From assembly GCA_016209705.1 (NCBI GenBank), contig JACQVR010000063.1:1-37557 (forward strand): a stretch of DNA of 37,557 bases, read 5' to 3'. Shown piece after piece: positions 25,625-33,774 of this stretch. The notes below the pieces were generated by a model. The model was not told the origin of the DNA, did no database searches, and worked only from the letters and a program-made list of their open reading frames with translations. Origin of the DNA: Planctomycetota bacterium. Lineage in GTDB: Bacteria; Planctomycetota; MHYJ01; JACPRB01. The position numbers were made by a program, and so were the translations under genes. The first letter of the stretch is position 1. Every line of letters begins with the position of its first letter.

Positions 25625-26871
25625 TGGGAATACTCATCCAAGGGGTGCGGATCGTCGACGCGCGCGGAGCCCATGAGGGAGATGTCTCGATCGACGGAAG
25701 CGTGATCGCGGAAGTCGGCCATGGCCTGGAAAGAAAGGCCGGCGATCGGGTGATCGACGGGCGCGGAAAAGCGGTGATCCCCGGGCTGATCAACACGCAC
25801 ACCCATGCCGCCATGGTGCTGTTGCGCAGTTACGCGGATGACCTGGCCCTTTCCGAATGGCTGAAGAATCGGATCTGGCCGCTCGAGAAGAAGCTTACCT
25901 CCGAGGACGTCCGGATCGGAACGCGGCTGGCCTGCCTGGAGATGGTCCGCAGCGGCACCACAACTTTTAACGACATGTACTTTCACGGGGATTCCGTGGC
26001 TCGCGCGGCTGAGGAGCTGGGCGTGCGCGCCTGCGTATCGGAGGTTCTTATCGGCGACTTCCAGACCGGGAGGATCGAGGAAGGGTTGGAACGACTGAAG
26101 GCCCGCCGGAACGTCATCCCGGCGGTGGGGCCTCACGCGGCGTATTCGGTGAGTCTGGACATGTTGAAGAACGCGGCGGCGCTCGCGGAACGGCACGACG
26201 CGCGCGTTCATTTTCATCTCGCCGAGACGCGGGAGGAGGTGGACACGTTCCGGGCGAGGGAGGGAAAGGGGCTCGTGGAGGCGTTGGACGAAATCGGCTT
26301 TCTGAGCCCGAGACTTCTCGCCGCCCACGGGGTGTGGCTGGACGAGAGGGAGATTTCCCAGTTGGCTCGCCGGGGGGTCAGCGTCAGTCACTGCCCGGCC
26401 AGCAACATGAAGCTCTGCGCGGGAAAAGCGCTGGACTACGAGACGATGGAACGGCACAGTCTCAACGTCACGCTGGGGACGGACGGCGCGGCCAGCAACA
26501 ACAATCTGGATATGTTCGAGTCGATGAAATTCGCGGCGCTTCTTCAGAAGCACCACTACGGAAATCCGGCGAGGCTTAGTGCCCGTGAGGCGTTCCGAAT
26601 GGCCACCGTCAACGGCGCCCGGGCCCTTGGAATCCACGCCGGGCTGATCGAGCCCGGTTATCTGGCCGATGTCGCCCTGCTGGATCTCGAACGACCCTGC
26701 TTCACTCCGGATCATGACATCCTCTCCAACATCGTCTACGCCGCGCGGGGAGACTGCGTGGACACCGTGATCGTCGGCGGCCGGATCGTAATGGAGAACG
26801 GCCGGGTGGAAGGGGAGCGGACGGTTCTCGAAGAGGCCCGTAAGACGGCCCGCGATCTGGTGAATCGATGA
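25624..26871 (+). CDS. mtaD: 5-Methylthioadenosine/S-adenosylhomocysteine deaminase
   Basis: The 415-residue amidohydrolase overlaps the phosphorylase stop by one base. Metal and active-site motifs: NTHTHAAM (HxH), SGTTTFNDMYFH, VGPHAAYSVS, HFHLAETREE, AAHGVWLDEREI, VSHCPASNMKLCAG and TLGTDGAASNNNLDMFE. The start MGILIQGVRIVDARG and tail GDCVDTVIVGGRIVMENGRV are typical. It deaminates MTA to methylthioinosine, SAH to S-inosylhomocysteine, and often 5'-deoxyadenosine. In this operon it would feed the phosphorylase. Confidence 0.93.
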   Translation: MGILIQGVRIVDARGAHEGDVSIDGSVIAEVGHGLERKAGDRVIDGRGKAVIPGLINTHTHAAMVLLRSYADDLALSEWLKNRIWPLEKKLTSEDVRIGTRLACLEMVRSGTTTFNDMYFHGDSVARAAEELGVRACVSEVLIGDFQTGRIEEGLERLKARRNVIPAVGPHAAYSVSLDMLKNAAALAERHDARVHFHLAETREEVDTFRAREGKGLVEALDEIGFLSPRLLAAHGVWLDEREISQLARRGVSVSHCPASNMKLCAGKALDYETMERHSLNVTLGTDGAASNNNLDMFESMKFAALLQKHHYGNPARLSAREAFRMATVNGARALGIHAGLIEPGYLADVALLDLERPCFTPDHDILSNIVYAARGDCVDTVIVGGRIVMENGRVEGERTVLEEARKTARDLVNR

Positions 26872-27422
26872 GCGGAACGCTCGAGCTTCGGCGGTTGTAC
26901 GATCGGAAGGCGATCGCGGCCCGGGTCCGTCGCCTGGGAAGGGAGATCGCCGCCGGGTATCGGGACCTGAATCCTATGCTGGTCGGCGTGCTCAACGGAG
27001 CCGGCGTCTTCACCGCGGATCTCGCCCGGGAGTTGCGGTCCGGCCGCCGGCTGGTGCCCGCCGGAATCGAGTTCATCAAGGTCCGCAGTTATGACGGGAC
27101 GCGGAGCACCGGAAAGCACGAGATGGAGCTGGACGTCCCCGCGGCGAAGATTCGCGGGCGCCACGTCATCCTGGTGGAAGACATTGTCGACACGGGGGAG
27201 ACCGTCCGCTACCTGATGGCGCATTTGAAGGCGAAGGCGCCGGCCAGCTTGGTGGTCTGCGCTCTGCTGGACAAGCGCGGCCAGAGGAAGCCGGACCTGC
27301 GCGGGCTGGAGATCCGCTACGTTGGATTCGAGGTGCCGGACGTTTTCGTCGTGGGCTACGGCATCGATTGCGACGGAGCGTATCGAAATCTGCCGGAGAT
27401 CTGCGGGCTGGTCGGGGCGTGA
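26868..27422 (+). CDS. hpt: Hypoxanthine phosphoribosyltransferase
   Basis: The 184-residue protein is coupled by ATGA overlap to mtaD. The PRPP loop VILVEDIVDTGETV, the VGVLNGAGVFTADLARELR loop, IEFIKVRSYDGTRSTG and the C-terminal YVGFEVPDVFVVGYGIDCDGAYRNLPEI define the HPRT family. It salvages hypoxanthine released from methylthioinosine into IMP, closing the purine branch of the operon. It is the last gene of the five-gene unit. Confidence 0.93.
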   Translation: MSGTLELRRLYDRKAIAARVRRLGREIAAGYRDLNPMLVGVLNGAGVFTADLARELRSGRRLVPAGIEFIKVRSYDGTRSTGKHEMELDVPAAKIRGRHVILVEDIVDTGETVRYLMAHLKAKAPASLVVCALLDKRGQRKPDLRGLEIRYVGFEVPDVFVVGYGIDCDGAYRNLPEICGLVGA

Positions 27423-27583
27423 ACGGCGCGCGGCATGAATGGGTGGCACCGCCCTGGATGGCGGCTGATTCCTATTTTGGTCTCATGCGGACTTGGGTCC
27501 GCGCCTTGAATCGTGCGGAAGGCGGAGGGATAATTCTTGCCGGGCATGATCGAGGACTCAAGATCGTTGACCAAGGTAAGCGA

Positions 27584-27650
27584 GCCCCGCCGGCGTTCGG
27601 GAATGGCGTGCGCCGCCGCTTATTCGGCCAATCGGACGAACCGGCGGGGC
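27584..27650 (+). promoter_or_regulatory. Long hairpin in the leader of the AsnC-domain gene
   Basis: GCCCCGCCGG plus TTCG (27584-27599, interrupted by CG) pairs with CGAA plus CCGGCGGGGC (27637-27650), leaving a 37-nt loop. It lies 35 bp before the ATG at 27686. It could be an untranslated regulatory fold or the end of the salvage-operon transcript. The rest of 27423-27685 shows no gene. Confidence 0.45.
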
Positions 27651-27685
27651 GAGCGTGATGTACTGAGTCATCAAGGAGGCGCGCC

Positions 27686-27922
27686 ATGGCCGTGAAGGCG
27701 TACCTGCTCGTCAACGTCCGGATCGGCAATGTCAGGAAGATCGTCAGCAGCCTCGTCGAACTCAAGGGCGTCATGCAGGCGCATGCCTGCTGGGGCCGCC
27801 CGGACATCTTCGCCTTCGTCGAGGCCGACAACGCCGAGGCCCTGTTGGATTTCGTGCTGAACCAAATCCAGAGCATCGAGGGCGTGGAGTCCACCGACAC
27901 CCACATCGTCGCCGAACTGTGA
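27686..27922 (+). CDS. Stand-alone Lrp/AsnC ligand-binding (RAM) domain
   Basis: The 78-residue protein behind AAGGAGG consists only of the alpha-beta sandwich that senses amino acids in Lrp/AsnC regulators. It begins AVKAYLLVNVRIGNVRKIVSSLVELKGVMQAHACWGRPDIFAFVEADNAEALLDFVL. There is no helix-turn-helix. Members of this type form oligomers and may bind small metabolites or modulate other Lrp proteins. It follows the salvage operon with a 263-bp gap and its own leader. Confidence 0.88.
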   Translation: MAVKAYLLVNVRIGNVRKIVSSLVELKGVMQAHACWGRPDIFAFVEADNAEALLDFVLNQIQSIEGVESTDTHIVAEL

Positions 27923-27929
27923 CGCTCGC

Positions 27930-27966
27930 CCCGCCCGTTCATCGGACTTGTGTGAGAACGGGCGGG
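27930..27966 (+). terminator. Strong hairpin after the AsnC-domain gene
   Basis: CCCGCCCGTTC and GAACGGGCGGG form a perfect 11-bp stem with a 15-nt loop, 7 bases after the stop. The U-tract is missing, so termination efficiency is uncertain. Confidence 0.55.
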
Positions 27967-27975
27967 ACTCGCTTA

Positions 27976-28052
27976 TGGAATTCCGGCTCGGCGACCTTCC
28001 GTCTTCGCTGAAGCTTCGGCGGGCAAGGCGGCCGTCGTCGCGCGGAATTCCA
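27976..28052. repeat. Small palindromic unit bounded by EcoRI-like inverted repeats
   Basis: TGGAATTCCG at 27976-27985 and CGGAATTCCA at 28043-28052 are perfect 10-bp inverted copies. Between them lies CGCTGAAGCTTCGGCG, itself near-palindromic. On the minus strand it would encode PAEASAKTEG, a peptide pattern I associate with dispersed intergenic repeats. The remaining bases up to 28161 hold no gene. Confidence 0.45.
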
Positions 28053-28161
28053 AGGCGCGGGCGGGGCTTCCACAGGGGTGAACATCTGATTCATTTGCCA
28101 TCAACGAGATTTCGTGCGAGGATCGCCGCCGGATGCGCCCGGCGAAGGAGAGGAGAGGGTT

Positions 28162-28539
28162 ATGCATCTCAGCTTCCTGGTTGTGGACGACGACGAGAGC
28201 ATGCGTTCGCTGGTTTCGAGGTACATCGGAAAACTTTGGCCGGGCAGCTCGATCACGTCCTTTGGCGACCCGGCCCACGCGATCGCACTCCTGAATGATG
28301 GCGCTTCGTTCGATGCGGTCGTCACGGACTTCAACATGCCGGGCCACAACGGCCTCGATGTCCTGACCGCCATGCGCAGGCACAGCACCGGCTGCTTCGG
28401 GCTGCTCATTACCGGAAACGCGAGCGACATGCTCTTCCGCGAAGCCAAGAGGATCGGCGTCAGCATTCTGGAGAAGCCGTTTGGCTTTGAGACGTTTGGA
28501 AAGGCATTGCAATTGCCTGGGGTGGAGAGACCCCTGTAG
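28162..28539 (+). CDS. Single-domain response regulator
   Basis: ATG 28162 (MHLSFLVVDDDESMRSLVSRY) follows GGAGAGGAGAGGG, a better start than 28114. The 125-residue receiver domain has acidic pocket DDD at residues 9-11, phospho-acceptor Asp in VVTDFNMPGHNG (about residue 56), Thr in LLITGN and Lys in EKPFGFE. There is no output domain. The partner kinase is not in the window. It is convergent with the HxlR-like gene. Confidence 0.9.
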   Translation: MHLSFLVVDDDESMRSLVSRYIGKLWPGSSITSFGDPAHAIALLNDGASFDAVVTDFNMPGHNGLDVLTAMRRHSTGCFGLLITGNASDMLFREAKRIGVSILEKPFGFETFGKALQLPGVERPL

Positions 28540-28582
28540 CCGCGGACCCCCGCAGGGCCGAACGCGCGTCCCCGTCAACAGT

Positions 28583-29269
28583 TCAGCGGCAAGGCGCTGT
28601 CCGGAGCGCGGGCGGGGACCCGATCCAGCGCGGAAACGACCGCGCAATCGCTGGAGCGCCCTCGATCCGAATCCGCCCGGACGCGAGCGCGGACGCCGCG
28701 TCGATCTCGCCCAACCATAGCCGCGTCAGCGTCGCGACGTCCGTCTCGACGGACGCGTCCACCTCGTACCCCGGATGCTGGAGGCACAGTTCCACTTCGC
28801 CTCCCGCAACGAGGATCCACCAGCTCCGCTTCGCCGCGGCGGCATCACGCAGCAGGAAATGGACCAGCACGCGCCGGGGCGGAAGCGCCCGCGCCACGAT
28901 CTTCCGGCGGATCTCCCACATGAGGTGCGCGACATCGACGTCACCGGGCCGGACGCGCGTCCGCACGAAGCGCCGTCCCCAGTCTGCCAGAGACAGGATC
29001 ACCGGCTGGAGCGCCTGCCCGGCCTCGGTCGGGCGGTACTCGATCCTCCCGTCGGCATTCCTCCTCCGGACGATCCCCGCTCGTTCGAGCTTGCGCAGCC
29101 TCTGCGCCAGAATCGTGGGGGACATGAGCGGCACGCCGCGCCGGATATCGTTGAACCGCCGGCTTCCCAGCAGGACCTCGCGGATCACCAGCGGCGTCCA
29201 CCGCTCCGCGACGATCTCCGCCGCCAGCGCCATCGGACAGAGCTGGCCGTACCCCGGGAATTCCGCCAT
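28583..29269 (-). CDS. HxlR-family regulator with SCP2-like C-terminal domain
   Basis: The start at 29269 (MAEFPGYGQLCPMALAAEIVAERWTP) is chosen because the HxlR domain begins here; the longer frame crosses the operator. Residues about 10-105 are the winged helix (WTPLVIREVLLGSRRFNDI, LAQRLRKLERAGIVRR), with the conserved Cys12 near the N-terminus. Residues about 120-220 resemble a sterol-carrier-protein-2 fold (LWLGEIDAASALASGRIRIEG). HxlR proteins often sense electrophiles or quinones. It is divergent from the TPR lipoprotein and a dyad lies between them. Confidence 0.88.
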   Translation of the reverse strand: MAEFPGYGQLCPMALAAEIVAERWTPLVIREVLLGSRRFNDIRRGVPLMSPTILAQRLRKLERAGIVRRRNADGRIEYRPTEAGQALQPVILSLADWGRRFVRTRVRPGDVDVAHLMWEIRRKIVARALPPRRVLVHFLLRDAAAAKRSWWILVAGGEVELCLQHPGYEVDASVETDVATLTRLWLGEIDAASALASGRIRIEGAPAIARSFPRWIGSPPALRTAPCR

Positions 29270-29302
29270 GGAGAAAAGCTTACTCGAATCTTCCGGGAAG
29301 GT

Positions 29303-29321
29303 AACTACAGATTTTGTAGTT
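29303..29321. promoter_or_regulatory. Probable HxlR operator (AACTACA-N5-TGTAGTT)
   Basis: A perfect 7-bp inverted repeat lies 33 bp before the HxlR start and 60 bp before the TPR gene, the ideal place for divergent control. The ACTACA/TGTAGT half-sites resemble known HxlR/YodB-type sites. Confidence 0.65.
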
Positions 29322-29381
29322 GCCGCCCGGCCCCGCATAAGACACTCTAGGGCCGGACTGAACCCGAAGGGAGGCATTTAT

Positions 29382-31058
29382 ATGCGGCATCGAACTATTC
29401 CCGCGGCCGCTCTCGCGGCGCTCCTCGCCGCCTGCGGCGTGCCGTCGAAGACCGGGACCTCGCAGCTCTCCGCCGGCGACCTCCGCCGGAGCGGCACGGT
29501 GCGCCTGGAGATCGCGTGTGGGCCCGAAGTGAAGGAGGACTTCCAGACCGCGGTGGCGCTGCTTCACTCCTTCTTCTACGAGGAAGCGCGGCGCCGCTTC
29601 GAGGACATCGCCCGCCGCGACCCCGACTGCGCCATGGCGTGGTGGGGCGTCGCGATGACGTACTACCACCCGCTCTGGGCGCCGCCCGCGCCGGAAGAGA
29701 TGACCCAAGGTGTCCAGGCCGTCGAGAAGGCCAAGAAGCTGGGCGGAAAGACCGAGATCGAGCGCGGCCTGATCGAGGCGATCGACGCGTTCTACCGCAC
29801 GTTCGACAAGCCGGAGCCGGGTCCGGTGGCCCAGTCCTGTCACGGGCCGCGGGCGCACGGCGCCCGCGCGGAGGCGTTCCGCGCGAAGCTCGAAGCGCTT
29901 CACAAGAAACACCCCGACAACCTCGAAGTGGAGATTTTCTACGCGCTGTCGCTGCTTGCGACCGCGCCGCCCACGGACAAGACCTACCGCAACCAGCTTC
30001 TGGCGACGGCGATCCTCGAACCGCTCTTCGAGCGCCATCCGGGCCATCCGGGGATCGCCCACTACATCATCCACGCCTACGACTACCCGGCGCTGGCCGC
30101 GCGCGGCCTGATCGCCGCTAGGCAGTACGGCGACATCGCCCCGTGGGTGCCCCACGCGCTGCACATGCCGTCGCACATCTACACGCGCCTGGGGATGTGG
30201 AAGGATTCGATCGAGGCGAACATCGCCTCCGCGGACGCCGCGCGCGAGTACACGGCCCGCGAGTACGGCGGGGCCGTCTGGTACGATGAGCTGCACGCGC
30301 TGGACTATCTTGTATTCGCATATCTTCAGACGGCGCAGGATCCGAAGGCGGCAGAGATCCTGGAGTACGTGCGCGGCATCCGGAAGTTCGTGGATCCCAA
30401 CTTCGCCGCGGCGTACGCGATCGGCGCCATCCCGGCGCGAATCACGCTGGAGCGGAAGCGGTGGAAGGAGGCGGCCGCGCTCCGCGTGATCCATCCGGAG
30501 TTCGTGAAGCCGTTCCCGTTCGCGGAGGCGCACACGGAGTTCGCGCGCGCGGTGGGGGCGGCGCGGGCGGGAGACGTTGCGACGGCGCGCCAGGCATTGG
30601 CCCGGCTCGAAGAGTTGCGGGAGGCGCTGAAGGAGCCGAAGTTCCGCTGGTGGATCGACCAGATCGAGATCCAGCGCCTGGCCGCCTCGGGGTGGCTCGC
30701 GAAGGCGGAGGGGAATGGGGCGCAGGCCGAAAAGCTGCTTCGGGAGGCGGCGGCGCTCGAGGACAAGGCGGGGACGCATCCCGTGACGCCAGGCCAGATC
30801 CTGCCCGCGCGCGAGCAGCTCGGCGACTTCCTGATGGAGCTCGGCCGCCCGGGGGAGGCGCTGGTCGAGTACGAAAAGTCGCTGGAGGCGTTCCCCAACC
30901 GGTTCAACAGTCACTACGGGGCCGGGCGCGCGGCGGAGGCGGCGGGGCGGCGCGACGCCGCCCGCAGGCACTACGAGCGGCTGATCGAGATGGCTGGTGG
31001 TGGGAATTCCCGGAAGGAGGAACTGGCCCGGGCCCGCGCGTTCCTTGCGGGTTCATAG
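29382..31058 (+). CDS. TPR-repeat lipoprotein
   Basis: The protein has 558 residues from ATG 29382. A signal peptide ends in the lipobox LLAAC, with lipidated Cys18, so it is membrane-anchored on the outside of the inner membrane. The rest is alpha-helical with TPR-like repeats (LHSFFYEEARRRFEDIARRDPDCAMAWWGVAM, and LGDFLMELGRPGEALVEYEKSLEAFPNRFNSHYGAGRAAEAAGRRDAARRHYERL near the end). It carries HxxxH-like stretches (HYIIHAYDYP, HALHMPSHIYTRLG) typical of a subfamily of unknown role. It is likely controlled by the divergent HxlR protein. Confidence 0.88.
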   Translation: MRHRTIPAAALAALLAACGVPSKTGTSQLSAGDLRRSGTVRLEIACGPEVKEDFQTAVALLHSFFYEEARRRFEDIARRDPDCAMAWWGVAMTYYHPLWAPPAPEEMTQGVQAVEKAKKLGGKTEIERGLIEAIDAFYRTFDKPEPGPVAQSCHGPRAHGARAEAFRAKLEALHKKHPDNLEVEIFYALSLLATAPPTDKTYRNQLLATAILEPLFERHPGHPGIAHYIIHAYDYPALAARGLIAARQYGDIAPWVPHALHMPSHIYTRLGMWKDSIEANIASADAAREYTAREYGGAVWYDELHALDYLVFAYLQTAQDPKAAEILEYVRGIRKFVDPNFAAAYAIGAIPARITLERKRWKEAAALRVIHPEFVKPFPFAEAHTEFARAVGAARAGDVATARQALARLEELREALKEPKFRWWIDQIEIQRLAASGWLAKAEGNGAQAEKLLREAAALEDKAGTHPVTPGQILPAREQLGDFLMELGRPGEALVEYEKSLEAFPNRFNSHYGAGRAAEAAGRRDAARRHYERLIEMAGGGNSRKEELARARAFLAGS

Positions 31059-31196
31059 CGGCGGGAACGCCGGCCGTCTTCAACGTCGGATCTTGTAGAG
31101 AGCTCGAGGAAGAGCGGGTAGGAATCTTCCGCGTCGGGCATCGCCGAGAGCTCCCGGAGAATCAAAGGCCCCCGGGTCGGCCCATGCGGTTTCACA

Positions 31197-31225
31197 TTGA
31201 CCAGTGTAGCGCATTGGGGTACAGT
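31197..31225 (+). promoter_or_regulatory. Sigma-70-like promoter of the RHH gene
   Basis: TTGACC and TACAGT are separated by 17 bp. The -10 ends 6 bases before the ATG at 31232, so transcription would begin at or next to the start codon. Confidence 0.5.
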
Positions 31226-31231
31226 CCGACC

Positions 31232-31405
31232 ATGAAACCGCTTGGCGGGAAGGGCGAATCGCCGTTCCTGCGGGTGCGCGTGCCGTCCGAGATGTTGGAG
31301 GCCCTGCGCCGTTTGGCGGCACGGGACCGACGCAAGCTTTCCGATTACGTGCGGCTGCTGATTGAAGACCATTTGGCCATGAAGCGCAAGAGGGGAAGCC
31401 CCTGA
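31232..31405 (+). CDS. Small ribbon-helix-helix-like protein
   Basis: The 57-residue protein (MKPLGGKGESPFLRVRVPSEMLEALRRLAARDRRKLSDYVRLLIEDHL) matches the Arc/CopG pattern of one beta-strand (FLRVRVP) and two helices. There is no Shine-Dalgarno, and the promoter at 31197-31225 would give a leaderless message. No toxin partner is seen directly after it. It may be an orphan DNA-binding protein. Confidence 0.65.
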   Translation: MKPLGGKGESPFLRVRVPSEMLEALRRLAARDRRKLSDYVRLLIEDHLAMKRKRGSP

Positions 31406-31608
31406 CGGAAACCGCGACGACCAAGCCGAAAATTCGGAGGCGTGTCGGCCGGATCTTCACGTCGCTTGGGCGAAGCCGCCGCGCCTTGTAGGAGTCGTTT
31501 ACTTCAAAATGGGGATGCCTACGAAGAAATGGTCTTTTCAACCACTCGGACGAAAGGCAGGATTTTCTGATACCTTCTAAACTCACACTAGAATCGCGAC
31601 AGCGCCAC

Positions 31609-31685
31609 GCCCCCGTAGCTCAAAAGGACAGAGCACCGGATTTCTAATCCGGTGGTTGCAGGTTCGATTCCTGCCGGGGGTACCA
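31609..31685 (+). tRNA. tRNA-Arg(TCT)
   Basis: The 77-nt cloverleaf has acceptor GCCCCCG/CGGGGGT (first pair G-T), D-arm GCTC/GAGC, anticodon stem CCGGA/TCCGG around TTTCTAA (anticodon TCT), T-arm GCAGG-TTCGATT-CCTGC, discriminator A and encoded CCA. The opposite-strand recombinase remnant runs into its 3' end, marking it as an attachment site. Confidence 0.96.
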
Positions 31686-31832
31686 TGCTGAACTCCCATT
31701 TCCCAACTTGGCCGCTCCGGCCACTTTGGACAGCGTTTCGAACGGTTCCCGCAGGTTCGAGACGACCTTCTTGCCTGAAATGACCACTTTAGAAACCATC
31801 AGGTCCACGAGCCTCCGTCGCTCATGGTTGAA
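31644..31832 (-). pseudogene. Serine recombinase C-terminal remnant at tRNA-Arg
   Basis: The frame reads [41 protein letters not shown], closely matching the tail of the recombinase at 3723-5603 ([41 protein letters not shown]). It then continues through the tRNA 3' half (WYPRQESNLQPPD) to a stop formed in the anticodon arm. Upstream codons belong to other sequence. The catalytic domain is gone, so this is the scar of an integrated element of the same family. Confidence 0.8.
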
Positions 31833-32287
31833 GGTCGCCCTGCTCCGCCGCCTCCATCGCCTTGGCATGCCAGGAGGCGCGCTCGGCCTTCGGAACGAAG
31901 CGCATGAGTTCCTCGTAAGCGAACGTATCAGGGTCCTCTCGGAATTCAGCCCAGGCCTCCGCCAGCGCGTCGTCCCCACGGCCGAGCTTCGTCAGGAGTT
32001 CGCGCTTCATCTTAGCGAGGTCGTACTCCGCCCCCGATTCGTTCGGGTGCTTCTCCAGCGCCAGCCCGCGCGTCACCCACGCGAGCGCCTCGTCGGGCTT
32101 GCGACGCGCCTTGAGCATCGTGGCGACCCGACGCGTTGAACGCCTTCAGCCACCAGGCCGCGAAACGGTTCCAGCCGCCGGCCCTGCGCACGCGGTCCAG
32201 CGCCTCGCGGAGCAGCTTCCGTTCGGACTCCGTGAGGGCCGACAGGTCGAGCTTCCGGCCCGTGATCGTTCGGTAATCGTTCTTCAT
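31822..32287 (-). pseudogene. Frameshifted remnant of a helical repeat protein
   Basis: The 5' part (32287 to about 32120) reads MKNDYRTITGRKLDLSALTESERKLLREALDRVRR. The frame then shifts to MLKARRKPDEALAWVTRGLALEKHPNESGAEYDLAKMKRELLTKLGRGDDALAEAWAEF with YEELMRFVPKAERASWHAKAME, which resembles the C-terminus of SWIM-zinc-finger/DUF6880-like proteins. The N-terminal zinc part is absent. Its ATG overlaps the stop of the gene at 32284-32601. Function is lost. Confidence 0.5.
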
Positions 32288-32601
32288 CGTACACCTCGCC
32301 CGAAATTCAGGACTCCTGCTTCAGCTCGCGCTTCCATGAACTCCACACGGCCGGCCACCGAGAGGTAGATTGCCCTCGGGTCAAACGTGTTGCACGCGCG
32401 ACGCAGCATCCCGCGAAGGTCATCCACCTTGTCGGCGGGCAACGCGATCCAGTACTTGCGGCTCTCGTCGGGCGTCACGCCGGAGGTCGGCCCTTCCTCA
32501 TACTCGCCGGGGGTCACGTCCTCCTCCCAATGGAACACGGTCCTCGGACCCTGGTGGCCTCTCGGGTAGCTCTTCACGAGGTTCCTCAGCTCGAACGTCA
32601 A
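32284..32601 (-). CDS. Uncharacterised protein, possibly truncated
   Basis: The 105-residue protein (TTG start) contains VFHWEEDVTPGEYEEGPTSGVTPDESRKYWIALPADKVDDLRGMLRRACNTFDPRAIYLSVAGRVEFMEA. The family is not recognised. A very strong Shine-Dalgarno (AAAGGAGGAC, minus strand near 32651-32659) leads to a GTG in another frame that stops after about 16 codons. The coding frame without a start continues through HAWDDLTFEL, so a frameshift near the 5' end is likely. Its ATGA overlap with the following remnant suggests an old operon. Confidence 0.4.
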   Translation of the reverse strand: MTFELRNLVKSYPRGHQGPRTVFHWEEDVTPGEYEEGPTSGVTPDESRKYWIALPADKVDDLRGMLRRACNTFDPRAIYLSVAGRVEFMEARAEAGVLNFGRGVR

Positions 32602-32691
32602 GTCGTCCCACGCATGGGGCTGGTGCGGTTGCCGGTCCCCGCTACCACTGTCCTCCTTTCACGATCACCGTTCAAGTCGTCTTCGCCTTGT

Positions 32692-32796
32692 TCAAACGCG
32701 GCTGATCGACTTCTGATTCCATGCTCTCCCCGCCATGGTTACCGTCATGACGGCGGCAAGGGCGGGCACAATGTAAATCGAAACGAATGTGCACAT
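32692..32796 (-). CDS. Possible tiny single-helix membrane peptide
   Basis: The 34-codon frame reads MCTFVSIYIVPALAAVMTVTMAG with a basic tail WNQKSISRV, one plausible transmembrane helix. No Shine-Dalgarno is visible and no homologue is known to me. The surrounding gap 32661-33090 otherwise shows no gene. Confidence 0.2.
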   Translation of the reverse strand: MCTFVSIYIVPALAAVMTVTMAGRAWNQKSISRV

Positions 32797-33090
32797 GTCG
32801 GCTGCGGGCAATCGGCGAGCGTTGCGCGTACTGACCCGTGATGAAGACGCGACGGAAGAATCGCGGGAGGCCGCTGAATGGGCCGCTACTACTTGTCTTG
32901 CGTTGGGGCGTGTATAGTGCTGGCGAGAAGCAACAAGCCGACCTTTGCCAAAAAGGACGCGGCCACGCGGCTACCAAGATGGCGCGTAGTCGCTGACCGT
33001 CGCGATCGTCCCTGCCTTCCGGTTCGGCACGAGTTTGTGACGGCTTGGATCAGTTTGCTGCGCCGTCTGGCCCCTGGGAGAAGAATAGGC

Positions 33091-33534
33091 GTGAGCAAAG
33101 CAGTTGGGGGGGTGGCGGAAATCCTGCTGGTCGAAGACAATCCGGCCGATGTCCGACTGATGCAGGAGGCCCTGAAGGAATGCAAGCTGAAAATCAATCT
33201 GTACGTAACCAAGGACGGCGTCGATGCGATGTCCTACTTGGGAAAAGAGGGAGCATACGCGAAGATGCCCAAGCCGGACCTCATCTTGCTCGATCTTTAC
33301 ATGCCGCGAAAAAGTGGGTTTCAGGTGCTCGCAGAGATCAAGAGGAATCCGGCTTTAGCGATGATTCCGGTGGTGATCCTGACGGCTTCCGAGGCGGAGC
33401 AGGATATCGCCGCGAGCTATGACCTCCACGCCAACTGCTACATTGTCAAGCCCTTTTGGCTGGATCCATTTGTTGAGATCATTCAGTCCCTATACGAGTT
33501 CTGGAAGGATATCGCAAAGCTACCTCCGAATTGA
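33091..33534 (+). CDS. Rcp1-like single-domain response regulator
   Basis: GTG 33091 follows GGGAGAAG and is preferred over the long upstream frame. The 147-residue receiver has VAEILLVEDNPADVRLMQEALKE (acidic pair), LILLDLYMPRKSGFQVL (phospho-Asp), VVILTAS and IVKPFW (Lys). Its closest type is the Rcp1/CheY-like group that pairs with phytochrome-like kinases, with the motif DNPADVRLM. No kinase is adjacent. Confidence 0.9.
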   Translation: MSKAVGGVAEILLVEDNPADVRLMQEALKECKLKINLYVTKDGVDAMSYLGKEGAYAKMPKPDLILLDLYMPRKSGFQVLAEIKRNPALAMIPVVILTASEAEQDIAASYDLHANCYIVKPFWLDPFVEIIQSLYEFWKDIAKLPPN

Positions 33535-33774
33535 CGGCCGTGCGGAAGGCCATCGCGGCTTGATTTTCATTTTGCTCTCCCTCCTCTCGCGTTCAGAAAC
33601 GCTCCTTTTGAAATAAAGGAGAGGTTCTCCACGTATCACCTCCGCCCAGGAGCGGCACGCGGCCTGGAAAATGACGTAAGCCGGTCGCTTCACAGGCGTC
33701 CCCGCCGTACATAAGGTGGATGGCCTGGACCGCCAACATACTGTGCCTGCTCCTTTACGTTCAAGGATGAACTC

